Below are positions 51,232-60,892 of a stretch of DNA of 64,000 bases, one piece after another. Each line of letters begins with the position of its first letter. The stretch's first letter is position 1. The notes under the pieces were generated by a model. That model saw only the letters and a program-made list of their open reading frames with translations, was not told the DNA's origin and made no database searches. The stretch comes from Bradyrhizobium sp. CCH5-F6 (lineage in GTDB: Bacteria > Pseudomonadota > Alphaproteobacteria > Rhizobiales > Xanthobacteraceae), in assembly GCF_001556045.1 (NCBI RefSeq), contig NZ_LSIC01000050.1, forward strand, positions 43,191 through 107,190. Reading direction: 5' to 3'. The position numbers and the translations under genes were made by a program.

Positions 51232-53778
51232 ATGGGAACAGCGAAGGCTCCGCGGTCATTGCGTTTGACTGCGGCGGGTAGCAATGTTGGCGCAGCTTTC
51301 GAGGTCGAATCCGGCAAGCCAGTCTCGGCCGTCGCCGGCCTAATTGCGATGGCCTCGCTCTCAAGCGGAGCACACGCGCAACAAACCAGCTTACCGCCCG
51401 TCACCGTGGACGCCCCCGTCGAACGGCCGCGACCCACGGCAAGCAAACCTTCGCCGGAACAGGTTCGCGCGCGTAATGCGCTCCGGCATGCCGCTCAGCG
51501 CCAGCAGACAGTGCAAGCACCGGTACCGTTTCCCAATGCCGGCGGCCTTGCCGCGGACCGCAATCCCTATGCCGATCCAATCGCCCCCTACAAGATCGAC
51601 CGAGTCCAGGCGTCCGGCAAATTTCCAGAACCCATCCTCAACACGCCAAAGACGGTGACGGTGCTGAGCAAGGAAGTGCTGGAGGACAAGAACGCCACCA
51701 CGCTGAAGCAAGCGATCCTGAGCACGGCTGGCGTGACGCTCGGCACGGGCGAGGGCGGCAACGCCTTCGGGGATCGTTTCTTCATCCGCGGCTTCGATGC
51801 GCGCAACGACATCTTCATCGACGGTGTGCGTGACCCTGGCGTCAGCGTGCGCGAAAACTTCTTCACCGAGCAGGTCGAGATTCTGCGCGGACCCGGCTCG
51901 TCCTTTGCCGGCCGCGGTACGACGGGCGGCGCGATCAACATCGTCACCAAGCAGGCGACGACGGAGAATAGCTTCTACAACATGGAAACCACGTTTGGCA
52001 CCGACAAGACCAAGCGGGTGGTGCTCGACGTCAACCAGGTGATCAGCCCGACCCTCGCCGTGCGAGCCGGCGGCCTGTTCCAGGATGCCGGCGTCGCCGG
52101 CCGAGATTTCGTCAGCGATGACAGGGGCGGTGGCTTCGTGACTGGCAAATGGACGCCAACCGATGCCGTGAAAGTCACGGCGGGCTACATCCACACCGAC
52201 CTGCACGGATTGCCCGACTTCGGCGTGCCCTATTATCGGCCGAGCACGGCCAGCACCGCAGGCGGGCCCTTCCCAGACTTCGGGGTCAACCGCAACAACT
52301 GGTACGGTTTCGTCAATCGCGACTTCTTCCAGGTCAAGCAGGACATCGCAACCATCAACACGGAGGTGCAGGTTACGCCCGATCTGCAGGTCAGCAACAA
52401 GACGAGGGAGTCGCAGTCGCTGCTGAACTACATCGGCACCCTGCCGGAGGCGCCGCTGATCGCCAATCCGCTGTCGGCCTCGACGCTGACGGCCAATCCG
52501 CAAAGCCGGTATCAGGTCACCAATGTGTTGGCCAATCAGACCGAGGCTACCTACAAGTTTGCGACCGAAGGCTGGCACCACACGGCGCTTGCGGGCGTCG
52601 AGGTTTCGCAGGAAACCGCCAAGATCGACAAATATACGGGATTGAGCTCTGAAGCGCTGGGCGGTGCGCCAGCGAGCGGTTCGGTCCCGGGTGTGAGCGT
52701 CTTCAATCCTCAATACACGTTTCTGCCATTCGGTACTCCGTCATTGGCCGGTTTCCCAACCAAGCTCGGCATCGACACGACGAGCGCGTACCTGCTCGAC
52801 ACGGCGAACTTCAACGATCTTGTCATTCTTAACGGCGGCATTCGCTACGATGACTACAAAATCAAGGTGAACGGCTACGGGACCGTCAACGGCGTTTCAA
52901 ACGTCTTTGGGCAGCAGGAACAGCACTATGGACTGCCGAACTTCAATCTTGGCATGGTGCTCAAGCCGATGCCGGTCGCCAGCGTATATGCGGCCTACGC
53001 GACTTCATCAAATCCGGTCGGTGCCGAATTCGACGGGACGAGCGCCCAATATGGCGGCCTGGCGCCGACGCTGAACGGCAATGCCAACCAGATCTTCGGA
53101 CCGGAGAAGAACAAGGCGATCGAAATTGGTACCAAATGGGAGTTGTTTGACCGGCATCTGCTTCTGACCGCGGCAGTATTCCAGACCGAGAAGGAAAACG
53201 CGCGCGAGTCGCGTAACATCACGCCTGCGACCGCGACCGCAAGCTGTCCTTATCCGACCGGTTCGACCGGCACGGTGTCCTGCATCAGCGCCGGGGCGGC
53301 TTATCGGATCCGCGGCGTCGATCTGGAAGCCGGCGGTAAAATCACGGACAAATGGAGCGTGTTCGGCGGTCTCGTGCTGATGCAGTCGGAGGTGACGAAG
53401 TCATTGATCCCGCCGGCAAACACGACACTCTACGCAAGCAATGTCGGTTTGCCGCTTGCCAACGTCGCGCACCAATCCTTCAGTCTGCTGACCAAATATC
53501 AGCTCACGGATATCTGGGAGCTCGGCGGACAGGCAGTGTACCGCTCGAAGATCTACGGCGGCACGTTCCTTGCCGCGAACCAGGGTGCCTCGCTGCCGAG
53601 CTATTGGCGGTTCGATGCCTTTGCCGAGGCGAAGGTGAACAAGAATTGGACGGTGAAGCTATTCGTGAACAATATCTTCGACAAGCGCTACTATGACGCT
53701 CTGTACCAGAGCGCGGCGCCTTTTGTCCTGGAAGCACCTGGGCGTGCCGCCTACCTGGTCGTCTCCGCGCGATACTAA
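51232..53778 (+). CDS. TonB-dependent siderophore receptor
   Basis: 848 aa. The signal-like stretch is at about residues 32-50 (AVAGLIAMASLSSGAHAQQ), followed by a Pro-rich linker. The plug domain is clear: ILNTPKTVTVLSKEVLEDKNATTLKQAILSTAGVTLGTGEGG, GDRFFIRGFDARNDIFIDGVRDPG, and QVEILRGPGSSFAGRGTTGGAINIVTK. The 22-strand barrel ends with VNKNWTVKLFVNNIFDKRYYDALY and the aromatic last residue (VVSARY). It resembles the Fiu/CirA/catecholate group more than FhuA. TonB/ExbBD are not nearby. Confidence 0.93.
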   Translation: MGTAKAPRSLRLTAAGSNVGAAFEVESGKPVSAVAGLIAMASLSSGAHAQQTSLPPVTVDAPVERPRPTASKPSPEQVRARNALRHAAQRQQTVQAPVPFPNAGGLAADRNPYADPIAPYKIDRVQASGKFPEPILNTPKTVTVLSKEVLEDKNATTLKQAILSTAGVTLGTGEGGNAFGDRFFIRGFDARNDIFIDGVRDPGVSVRENFFTEQVEILRGPGSSFAGRGTTGGAINIVTKQATTENSFYNMETTFGTDKTKRVVLDVNQVISPTLAVRAGGLFQDAGVAGRDFVSDDRGGGFVTGKWTPTDAVKVTAGYIHTDLHGLPDFGVPYYRPSTASTAGGPFPDFGVNRNNWYGFVNRDFFQVKQDIATINTEVQVTPDLQVSNKTRESQSLLNYIGTLPEAPLIANPLSASTLTANPQSRYQVTNVLANQTEATYKFATEGWHHTALAGVEVSQETAKIDKYTGLSSEALGGAPASGSVPGVSVFNPQYTFLPFGTPSLAGFPTKLGIDTTSAYLLDTANFNDLVILNGGIRYDDYKIKVNGYGTVNGVSNVFGQQEQHYGLPNFNLGMVLKPMPVASVYAAYATSSNPVGAEFDGTSAQYGGLAPTLNGNANQIFGPEKNKAIEIGTKWELFDRHLLLTAAVFQTEKENARESRNITPATATASCPYPTGSTGTVSCISAGAAYRIRGVDLEAGGKITDKWSVFGGLVLMQSEVTKSLIPPANTTLYASNVGLPLANVAHQSFSLLTKYQLTDIWELGGQAVYRSKIYGGTFLAANQGASLPSYWRFDAFAEAKVNKNWTVKLFVNNIFDKRYYDALYQSAAPFVLEAPGRAAYLVVSARY

Positions 53779-53871
53779 TTTGATCGTTGGGGCAATATGC
53801 CGCGGGGAGGTGCATTTACCGAAAATTAACCATGCAGTCGGCAAATTCTGCCTACCCTTGGAGAATTGCCG

Positions 53872-54276
53872 ATGGCAATCAGTGACATCTCGACGCTCTC
53901 CGTGCTCCGCACGAAAATGCAATGGCATCAAGAACGCCAACGCGTGTTGGCCCAGAACGTCGCAAATTCGGATACGCCGCGGTTCAAGCCTCTGGATCTC
54001 GTTGAGCCAAAATTCGACGGTGCTGGCCGTCCTTCTGGCGTTTCCGGGGCCTCTCTCCTGATGGTACAAACCAGCCCGGGCCATCTGGCATCGAGCTCCA
54101 CGTCGTCGTCAAGCCCCAGTGCCAGAGCGGGATATCAAACTCGTCCAGCCGGGAACGCGGTCAGCCTTGAGGAAGAAATGATGAAATCTTCCCAAAATCA
54201 GATGGACTACGCGGCGGCAACCTCATTGTATACCAAAAACTTGAATCTCCTTAAGACTGCGATAGGGAAACGCTAA
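53872..54276 (+). CDS. flgB: Orphan flagellar basal-body rod protein FlgB
   Basis: 134 aa from ATG at 53872 (MAISDISTLSVLRTKMQWHQERQRVLAQNVANSDTPRFKP). The FlgB/C/F/G N-terminal rod motif Q-N-V-A-N-x-x-T-P-x-F/Y is intact, and the C-terminal NQMDYAAATSLYTKNLNLLKTAIGKR helix is normal. The usual flgC-fliE partners are absent, so it is a lone copy, probably a duplicate of the chromosomal gene. It would form the proximal rod in the periplasm if expressed. Confidence 0.9.
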   Translation: MAISDISTLSVLRTKMQWHQERQRVLAQNVANSDTPRFKPLDLVEPKFDGAGRPSGVSGASLLMVQTSPGHLASSSTSSSSPSARAGYQTRPAGNAVSLEEEMMKSSQNQMDYAAATSLYTKNLNLLKTAIGKR

Positions 54277-54473
54277 GGGGGATCGAGCTTTTCGCCTACT
54301 GCTTATCCCTTTCAAGTTTTGCGCCGTGGCTTGGACGGATCCCGGCGAGGATCGAGTATTGCTCGGCAGAAGGTCTGCTTCCTTTAGGTCTGTGTCGATA
54401 AAAGCTAATTTAGTCCGAGAGAACTGGATGAAGGTCCCGGCGCGTCATCGCCACGGGATGCAAGAAGCGCCGA

Positions 54474-55025
54474 ATGGAGGAAGCAATATCAAATCGAAAT
54501 CAGATTTTCAGCGTAAGGTTGGCTGAGCCGCGCGATGGAAGCGCGATAGCGGCGCTCAAGTATGCATTGCAGGTTGAAGAGGGCAACAGGCATACTATTG
54601 CGCCGAATGCTGAACTATGGATCGAGCGCTTGTTCGGACCTGATCGGCAATTTGAAGCGCTGGTCGCGGAGCACAACTCTCGCATGGTCGGCACCCTCCT
54701 CTTTAGTTTGAAATACTACACCGGCTGGCCAGAGCCTGCGGTGTACGTGCAAGACCTGTTTGTTGAATCGGCGTTTCGGAGAAGGGGCATCGCACTTCAG
54801 CTGCTCTGTCATCTGGCAGCTTACGCCAAACGTCAAAATGTCGCGCACATTGAGTTGGTTGTTCACCCGCAAAATCCGGCACGGCACCTGTACGAATATG
54901 CAGGCTTTGTCGGCGTCGAAGAAGCGCTCACATATGTGGGTGGGCGAGCAATGATCTCTGAATTGGCTGAGCGAAGAACTGACGATAGCGCTGAAAGCAC
55001 GGACCGCGCAACCCATGCCGGATGA
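54474..55025 (+). CDS. GNAT-family N-acetyltransferase
   Basis: 183 aa, ATG at 54474 (start uncertain). The GNAT acetyl-CoA fold is visible: VRLAEPRDGSAIAALKYAL near residue 14, VGTLLFSLKYYTGWPEPAVYVQDLFVESAFRRRGIALQLLCHLAAYAKRQNVAHIELVVHPQNPARHLYEYAGF, including the pyrophosphate-binding R-R-x-G-I-A. The acceptor is unknown. Its codon use is less GC-rich than the core genes. It lies between the two orphan flagellar genes. Confidence 0.88.
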   Translation: MEEAISNRNQIFSVRLAEPRDGSAIAALKYALQVEEGNRHTIAPNAELWIERLFGPDRQFEALVAEHNSRMVGTLLFSLKYYTGWPEPAVYVQDLFVESAFRRRGIALQLLCHLAAYAKRQNVAHIELVVHPQNPARHLYEYAGFVGVEEALTYVGGRAMISELAERRTDDSAESTDRATHAG

Positions 55026-56059
55026 GCGCGAACAGGCTTTCTTCGGCAAGCACCGTCCGCTGCGCTCTGTAGCTCGTCCGCATCTGGGCGGCGGAGCGCA
55101 GTCTGGTCAGCCCGGCTCGCGGTCAGAGTTACGAATTACGCTCGAGGTCGCCGATCATTGAAGGACGCCGTTCCTCAGGAGGGCGTGAGGACGGGCTAAA
55201 AAAGTTGGTGACGGCATCAGGGGTCAGGCGGCTATCGTGGGTGCTGGTTCGACTCCATTTCTCCACCGCAGGAGTGGTACCCCGAACACTAGTGTTTTCT
55301 AACTCTCCCAGCCAGGAGCTTTGCCGCTCCGCTGATCGATTTCCTGCGCGCTGGTGCATGGCGGCTTCTCGCAACGCCGTCGAGTTCATCTCTCGTTTTG
55401 ATGCAGTGAGGGATGGGAAACTTGCCGACGAGCGGGCCACGTGGCGCGGCATGCGTACCGCGCCGGCGCGAACAACAATCCAGAGCGGCACCGGGACGGC
55501 CAAGGGGCCAAGGTGACTCGGGCGAAGACACGCGATCATGGAGCGGCTACTGATGCGGGCAAATCCGATCCAGCTCGGCAGCCTGCCGCTGTGGCAACTC
55601 GCTACCAATCCCCATTAATCACCGAAGGCTCTGCTCGGCAATTATAGCGCACCCCGGCAATTATGTCCGGGATCACCGATCGTCCTTGTTCATGTAGGCC
55701 AATGATTTGTCTACGCTATCTGCATTGGCACGATGTTTGCGAAGCTCCATTTGATAGGCGGCGAACATATATCGGATGCCGCCGAGCCCGAATGTGGAGA
55801 CGACGTTGATCGCAGCGCGCGAAAGAGGCAGTACCAACGGGACCGACAGGGCGATCGGAGCGACATCTCGAAGCTGCAAAGGAAGTCGATCGGGAGCTGA
55901 CCGACTGCGAGCATCTCCTCAGGTGCGCGTTGATCGTGATCCAGCACGCCTATTCCGGCAACACCAAAGTGATCACTACGACGAATTTGATGGCGATGTA
56001 TCTCCTGACCACCCTGCGCCGATCTTTCGCGCGCAACGTAACCGAAGGCGGGAACTGAT
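55026..56059. other. About 1 kb with no well-supported gene
   Basis: Two protein-like scraps stand out. On the minus strand 55673-55879 reads FGLGGIRYMFAAYQMELRKH and so on, ending NKDDR, without an RBS. On the plus strand just before flgK, a frame without start ends DCEHLLRCALIVIQHAYSGN-TKVITTTNLMAMYLL-TTLRRSFARNVTEGGN at 56058. Both look like remnants or very small genes. No family is recognised. Confidence 0.4.
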
Positions 56060-57928
56060 ATGGGTTTGAGTTCGTCCCTCGCCAGTGCGATGAGCGGCCT
56101 GCGTGCCAACCAGGCCGCGCTGTCGATCGTCTCGTCTAACGTCGCCAATTCGCAGACGCCGGGCTACGTCGCCCAGTCGCCCAACCAGATCGAGGTCACC
56201 ACCGGCACCTTCGGCTCGACGGTCATGACGACCGGCGTCAGCCGCGACCTCGACACTTACGTTCTGGGCCAGCTGCGCACCGAGACGGGCGGTGCCGGCT
56301 ATGCCGACCAGATGGCCAACATTCTGAAGCAGCTCCAGAACGTCTACGGCAATCCGGGCGGCAGCGGCACGCTCGAAACCGCGCTGAACAATTTCACGAG
56401 CTCGTTGCAGGCGCTGTCGACGAGCGCGGGTGCGTCCTCGGCGCAGACCGTCGCCGTCGCGGCGGCGCGGGCGCTGGCGCAGCAACTCAACGTCACCACC
56501 AAGGGCATCCAGTCGCTGCGCAGCAACGCCGAGCAGGATCTCGGCACCTCGGCGCAGCAGGCGAACGCGGCGATGCAGCAGATCGCGGACATCAACACCA
56601 AGCTGCAGGGGCTGGCCGCAAGCGACCCGTCGGCGGCAACGCTGATGGACCAGCGCGACCAGGCCATCAACACGCTGTCCAAATATGTCGACGTCCGCGT
56701 CACCACCGACGGATCGAACCAGGCGAACGTCTACACCAATACCGGCATCCAGCTCGTCGGCGCGGGGCTCGCCTCGAAGTTCTCCTACGCATCGGCCGGC
56801 GCGCTGACGGCGCAGTCGCTTTATGATTCCAATCCGGCCAAGTCAGGCGTCGGCGCCTTCAACATCAACATGCCGAACGGCTCCTCGATCGACGTCGTCG
56901 CTAACAACGCGGTCTCTTCCGGCCAGATCGCGGCCGACCTCAAGCTGCGCGACCAGACCCTGGTGCAGGCGCAAACCCAGGTCGACCAGCTCGCCGCGTC
57001 GATGGCGAGCGCATTGTCCGACAAGACCACCGCGGGCACCGCGATCGCGGGTCCGCCGTCCGGCTTCGCGGTCGATATATCGGGCGCGCAGCCCGGCAAT
57101 TCGGTCAACCTGACCTACACCGACACCGCGACCAATGCCCAGCGCGAGATCACCATCGTCAACGTGACCGATCCGGCAGCGCTGCCGCTGCAGAACACCA
57201 CCAATGCAAATCCGTTCAAGGTCGGCGTGGACTTCTCCGCGCCGATGGCTTCGATCCTATCGACCCTCAACACCGCCCTCGGCAGCAGCGCCAGCCTCAC
57301 CTTCTCCGGCAGCGGCTCGACGCTGCGGGTCACCGACAACGGCATTGGCGCGAGCAAAGTCAATGCTGCCTCGGTGACCAAGACGATCTCATCGCTGCAG
57401 TCGGGCAACCCGCAGATGGCATTGTTCACCGACGGCAGCGCGCTCTATACCGGCGCTATCACATCGTCGGGATTGCAGATGACCGGCCTTGCCGGCCGTA
57501 TCGGGGTGAACGGGGCTGTGGTCACGAACCCGAGCAAGATCTCGGTCTACAACACCTCGCCGGCGACGCCGGCAGGCGACACCACGCGCTCGGATTTCCT
57601 GTATTCGCAACTCACTACGTCGGTGTTTTCTTATTCCCCGACGACGGGACTGGGCTCGGCGAGCCAGCCGTTCACCGGAACGGTGTCAAACTATCTACAG
57701 CAGTTCCTGAGCATCCAGAGTAACGCGTCGACCCAGGCCACGCAATTACAGCAGGGCCAGAGCGTCGTCGTCTCGACGCTGCAGGCGAAATTCAATTCGA
57801 CCTCCAGCGTCAACCTCGACGCTGAAATGTCGAATTTGATCCAACTCCAGAATGCATACGCCGCCAACGCGCGCATCATGTCTGCGGTGCAAAGCATGAT
57901 GGATACCTTGATCAAAGCTCAAACGTAA
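56060..57928 (+). CDS. flgK: Flagellar hook-associated protein 1, FlgK (orphan copy)
   Basis: 622 aa. N-terminus MGLSSSLASAMSGLRANQAALSIVSSNVANSQTPGYVAQS has the axial-protein N-V-A-N-x-x-T-P-G-Y motif, and the C-terminus NLDAEMSNLIQLQNAYAANARIMSAVQSMMDTLIKAQT has the matching coiled coil. Between them are the long helical LATLMDQRDQAINTLSKYVDVRV-type FlgK segments. FlgK forms the hook-filament junction. Its normal partner flgL and the hook genes are absent, so it is a displaced copy. Codon use is GC-rich like the core, unlike most of this region. Confidence 0.93.
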   Translation: MGLSSSLASAMSGLRANQAALSIVSSNVANSQTPGYVAQSPNQIEVTTGTFGSTVMTTGVSRDLDTYVLGQLRTETGGAGYADQMANILKQLQNVYGNPGGSGTLETALNNFTSSLQALSTSAGASSAQTVAVAAARALAQQLNVTTKGIQSLRSNAEQDLGTSAQQANAAMQQIADINTKLQGLAASDPSAATLMDQRDQAINTLSKYVDVRVTTDGSNQANVYTNTGIQLVGAGLASKFSYASAGALTAQSLYDSNPAKSGVGAFNINMPNGSSIDVVANNAVSSGQIAADLKLRDQTLVQAQTQVDQLAASMASALSDKTTAGTAIAGPPSGFAVDISGAQPGNSVNLTYTDTATNAQREITIVNVTDPAALPLQNTTNANPFKVGVDFSAPMASILSTLNTALGSSASLTFSGSGSTLRVTDNGIGASKVNAASVTKTISSLQSGNPQMALFTDGSALYTGAITSSGLQMTGLAGRIGVNGAVVTNPSKISVYNTSPATPAGDTTRSDFLYSQLTTSVFSYSPTTGLGSASQPFTGTVSNYLQQFLSIQSNASTQATQLQQGQSVVVSTLQAKFNSTSSVNLDAEMSNLIQLQNAYAANARIMSAVQSMMDTLIKAQT

Positions 57929-58165
57929 GCGGAACTAGACGAGTGCTCCGTTTGACCGCCGAATATCAGCTCAAACTGCCGCGCGTCGTGGTCCTTTCGC
58001 CCGCCGGGTCGGTCGAGGCAAGATGGCTCCCCAAGGCACCCGATGTATGCCGCCTGGCGGACGATTAAACCAAGTATAGCCTAGATCGGCCCTGGATGGT
58101 TGAAGTTCGCCGACGCGTTCCGCCGAGCCCTGATCGCCATCTTCGGTGCGCAACACTTTGATCTA

Positions 58166-59408
58166 GTCGCCCGATTCATTCAGAGTGATGGGTAGAGATG
58201 CTTGAGTTTGATACGGGCATTTGGGGTTGAGAATTGCCAATTGGCCTTGGTGTGGTTGGCATTGCGGTCGTGCTCCCATGCGGAGATTTCCTCGACGAGG
58301 GTCTGTTTATCGACAATCCGACGGTCGAGGCACTGGGATGTGAGGACGCCGAGTTCGGACTCTGCCAGATCAAGCCAACTACCGTGCTTTGGAGTGTAGT
58401 GCCATTCGAAGCGCTCGACCAGTCGCCTGGCCTCGGCGGCTGGAAACGCTTCGTAGAGTGACCCCTTGCCGTGGATGTTGAGATTATCCTGGACCAGTAC
58501 GACGGTCTTGGCGTTGGCGAAGTAGCGATCGGCCAATTCTTTCAAGACGTGAGCGTAGTCCACGGCGGTATGGCGATCGGTGACCTTGACGTGGCGCCAG
58601 CCTTCGAGCGGCGCAAACATCATGAAGATGTTGGCGGTGCCGTTGCGCTCGTACTCGTAATCGCAGCGGGCCGGGCGTCCCCGCTTCATCGGGATCGGCA
58701 GGCGCGTCTCGGCAAGGAACTGCTTGGAGGTCTCGTCCAGGCACACCAGAGGGTAATCGGGATCGCGTGGCCGCGTGTAGACCGCCAGCACATCTTCCAT
58801 GGCGGCTACGAACGCGCCGTTGGCCTTCGGCGGGATGACCCAGCACTGCTGGCGATGGGGCTGGAGAATGTTTTTTTTAGTGCCCGCCCAATCGTCGAGT
58901 CGCTGGCGCGATCGACAATTTGCAGTTCCACGACCTTTTTCTCCAACAGCCGCAAGGTCCAGCGCGCGCGTCCCTTGGGAGGTTTGGAACAAGCCAGCGC
59001 AATCAGTTTGGCTTCTTTCTCGCCGTCAAAAATCCGTGCAACCGCCGGTGTCGCCCGTTGCTTGCGGCTCAACACAGCCTCGAAGCCTTCTTCCACCAGT
59101 TGCTTCCGGACCCGGTAAACCATCGATGCGCTGGTCTCCAGCGCCTTGATGATCCGGTTGTCGCTCCAGCCTTCGCCGGCTTCGGAAATGTCAGCCTTCA
59201 ACAATATCCGCGCCTTCAGCAAGCGCTGCGCCGCGCTCTTGCCTTTGCTAATCAGCGTCTCGAGTTGCTCGCGTTCCTCACCGCTCAGCCGCACAACATA
59301 CTTCTTTACCGAAATCTCCTTGGCAGCCATGATCCGCTCCGTCGCTTGCCTCGCGACCGAATCGAATCATAAAACCCTCGTCCTTGCAAATTGATTGAAG
59401 CGAGCGAC
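58166..59408 (-). mobile_element. IS630-family insertion sequence
   Basis: The transposase gene at 58180-59330 is bounded by inverted ends GTCGCCCGATTCA (from 58166) and TGAAGCGAGCGAC (to 59408). A TA dinucleotide flanks each side (58164-58165, 59409-59410), as expected for IS630, which targets CTAG. Joining the flanks restores CTTTGATCTAGATCAAAG, a perfect 18-base palindrome. The element looks complete. Confidence 0.85.
58180..59330 (-). CDS. IS630-family transposase, expressed by -1 frameshift
   Basis: Two overlapping frames: orfA from ATG at 59330 (MAAKEISVKKYVVRLSGEER, with an HTH near residues 50-100, ...DSTIGRALKK) and orfB ending at 58180. They are joined at a run of eight A on the minus strand (58878-58871): moving back one base changes LKKTFS to LKKNILQPHRQQCW, which continues into CLDETSKQF, VLVQDNLNIH and ESELGVL, the D-D-E catalytic triad. 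The fused protein would be about 380 aa, normal for the family. Confidence 0.88.
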
Positions 59409-59449
59409 TAGATCAAAGGTCGCGTCGGATTCGCGTCGACAATGTCAGA

Positions 59450-59593
59450 ATGAAGCTGTTGACCGAAGAGCGTTCGGGTGAAAACACCTCCACCGCTAAG
59501 CCGCCCCGTTGCGAGGAGGCACGGCGGACGATCGAGGAGTATGCCGACGATCTGCGGGAGATCATCAAGAAGCTTCGCAGAAAGATGAACTGA
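59450..59593 (+). CDS. Small charged hypothetical protein (47 aa)
   Basis: ATG at 59450 reads MKLLTEERSGENTSTAKPPR, then ARRTIEEYADDLREIIKKLRRKMN-stop. The helical C-terminus with alternating acid and base residues resembles small proteins that I recall from rhizobial symbiosis-island DNA. No RBS of note. It lies just outside the right end of the IS630, so its promoter may have been separated from it. Confidence 0.4.
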   Translation: MKLLTEERSGENTSTAKPPRCEEARRTIEEYADDLREIIKKLRRKMN

Positions 59594-59799
59594 CCCCGCG
59601 TGAGGACGCGCCCAGAAGAAGCGCCACGATTCTTTCGCAACCTACAATTCTAATAGGGCCTCTCGCCAGCTTCCAAGGTGTCCGGGTCTTTCGGGTCGGA
59701 GGCAAGAAGATGTCAATCCGTTTCAGGTGCTTTGCTTGGCTCGGACCATGCCGCAGCTCCGCTTACGCGTTTTTTGCTGGAGGTTGCCGCTCACATCGG

Positions 59800-60142
59800 C
59801 CCGTGCGAGCATCCGGTCGGCATCCGCTTCGACCAGCACTGGCCCGGCGTAGCGGCCAGCATGCTCGAAGGCCTCGACGAAATCCTGGCTGTCGTCCGGT
59901 TGAAGCTGCGAAGGAGCTTCGTCGATCGCTCGCCTGTACCAACATCGACCAGAACATGATGGGCCCCATCGCCCCGTCACGCGCACCGTCAAACGCTGGC
60001 GGGATGCAGGTATGGCCTTGCGATGGGTGGCGGCCAACAAGGGCTTCCGAGGTTGAAGGCGCCGCACAAGTAATTGTCGCTTCTGCGTGCGGTCCTTCAA
60101 GCTCGCTACAATCGCACGACGATCAAGCACGTTGGTAAGCGC
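59800..60142 (+). pseudogene. IS256-family (mutator) transposase C-terminal remnant
   Basis: With frame changes the plus strand gives WPGVAASMLEGLDEILAVVRLKL, RRSLACTNI, KRWRDAGMALRWVAANKGF and RLKAPHK, then LSLLRAVLQARYNRTTIKHVGKR-stop, in the order of the C-terminal part of IS256-type transposases (LRRSLACTNIIENMMGTVRR then NVKRWRD). Stops and shifts make it non-functional; the N-terminal two thirds are missing. Confidence 0.65.
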
Positions 60143-60214
60143 TAAGCCGGTACCCTCGGTTCGACGTTAGATTAGACGTGCGAAGAAGCCTCCGGATTGA
60201 AACGGAGGCCTAGG

Positions 60215-60637
60215 ATGGGATTGGACGGCAAAAAGGACGTCCATTTAGACAGCTCGTCAATTGGAGCGGTCAGCCGGCTTGAGGTGCTTGAGGGCCCGTC
60301 CGGACGTCGTGTGCGTTCGGAGGCCGAGCGGGCTCGGATCATTGCGGAAAGCCTGCTGCCCGGTGCTCAGGTGGCGGAGGTGGCTCGCAGGCACGGCGCG
60401 ACTCGTTGGCAGATTTACGATTGGCGGCGACGCTTTCGGCAGCGAGGCGAATTGCCGTCGTGCGAGGCTTCGCGGCCGCAGTTCGCGCCGCTGGTTGTGG
60501 AAGCGCCAATAGAGGAGCGTCGCGTTTCGGCGGGCGAGCTTGAGATTACGATTGGCGACGTCGTTGTGCGGACGGAAGCGGCCATTGACGGTGAGCAACT
60601 GTCTCGGTTGATCCGCGCGGTGCGAGCGTCACGATGA
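60215..60637 (+). CDS. IS66-family accessory protein TnpA
   Basis: 140 aa from ATG at 60215 with GGAGG upstream. The HTH (RVRSEAERARIIAESLLPGAQVAEVARRHGATRWQIYDWRRRFRQRGEL) and the C-terminal SAGELEITIGDVVVRTEAAIDGEQLSRLIRAVR are characteristic of IS66 orf1. Its partner tnpB starts at 60634 (overlapping ATGA) but is cut short. Apparently intact itself, but the IS is broken. Confidence 0.8.
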   Translation: MGLDGKKDVHLDSSSIGAVSRLEVLEGPSGRRVRSEAERARIIAESLLPGAQVAEVARRHGATRWQIYDWRRRFRQRGELPSCEASRPQFAPLVVEAPIEERRVSAGELEITIGDVVVRTEAAIDGEQLSRLIRAVRASR

Positions 60638-60789
60638 TCACGGCCGGTGCTGATCTGAAGATCTACATCGCGACGCGGCCCGTCGACTTCCGCTGTGGGC
60701 ATAATGGGCTTGCTGCGAAGGTCCAGGAGATGCTTGGCCTCGATCCGTTCTTATGTGTCGGACGAGATTATGTGGCGGAGGCGCCGTAA
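60634..60789 (+). pseudogene. IS66 tnpB, truncated by another element
   Basis: Starts MITAGADLKIYIATRPVDFR and matches IS66 TnpB as far as VQEMLGLDPF, then changes to unrelated sequence LCVGRDYVAEAP-stop exactly where the RIT end begins. Normal TnpB is about 115 aa, so more than half is missing. Confidence 0.7.
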
Positions 60790-60833
60790 CGCCAGCCAGG
60801 GCCGGCCACGGCTAGATTCCTCCGCCACATAAT
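60767..60833. repeat. Inverted repeat at the end of a recombinase-in-trio (RIT) element
   Basis: ATTATGTGGCGGAGG (60767-60781) and CCTCCGCCACATAAT (60819-60833) are perfect complements. A GCGCCGTAACGCC segment at 60781-60793 recurs just before the recombinase frame at about 60871-60883. The structure separates the broken tnpB from the tyrosine recombinase fragments, as expected for a RIT terminus. Confidence 0.55.
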
Positions 60834-60892
60834 ATTTCGTGCCTCTCGTGCGGATGCGGGATCCCCCTGCGCCGTAACGCCGGAGGGGCACA

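Noticed and set aside
55129..55608. Minus-strand frame of about 160 codons downstream of the acetyltransferase
   Set aside because: No RBS or recognisable domain, and another frame overlaps it; treated as chance.
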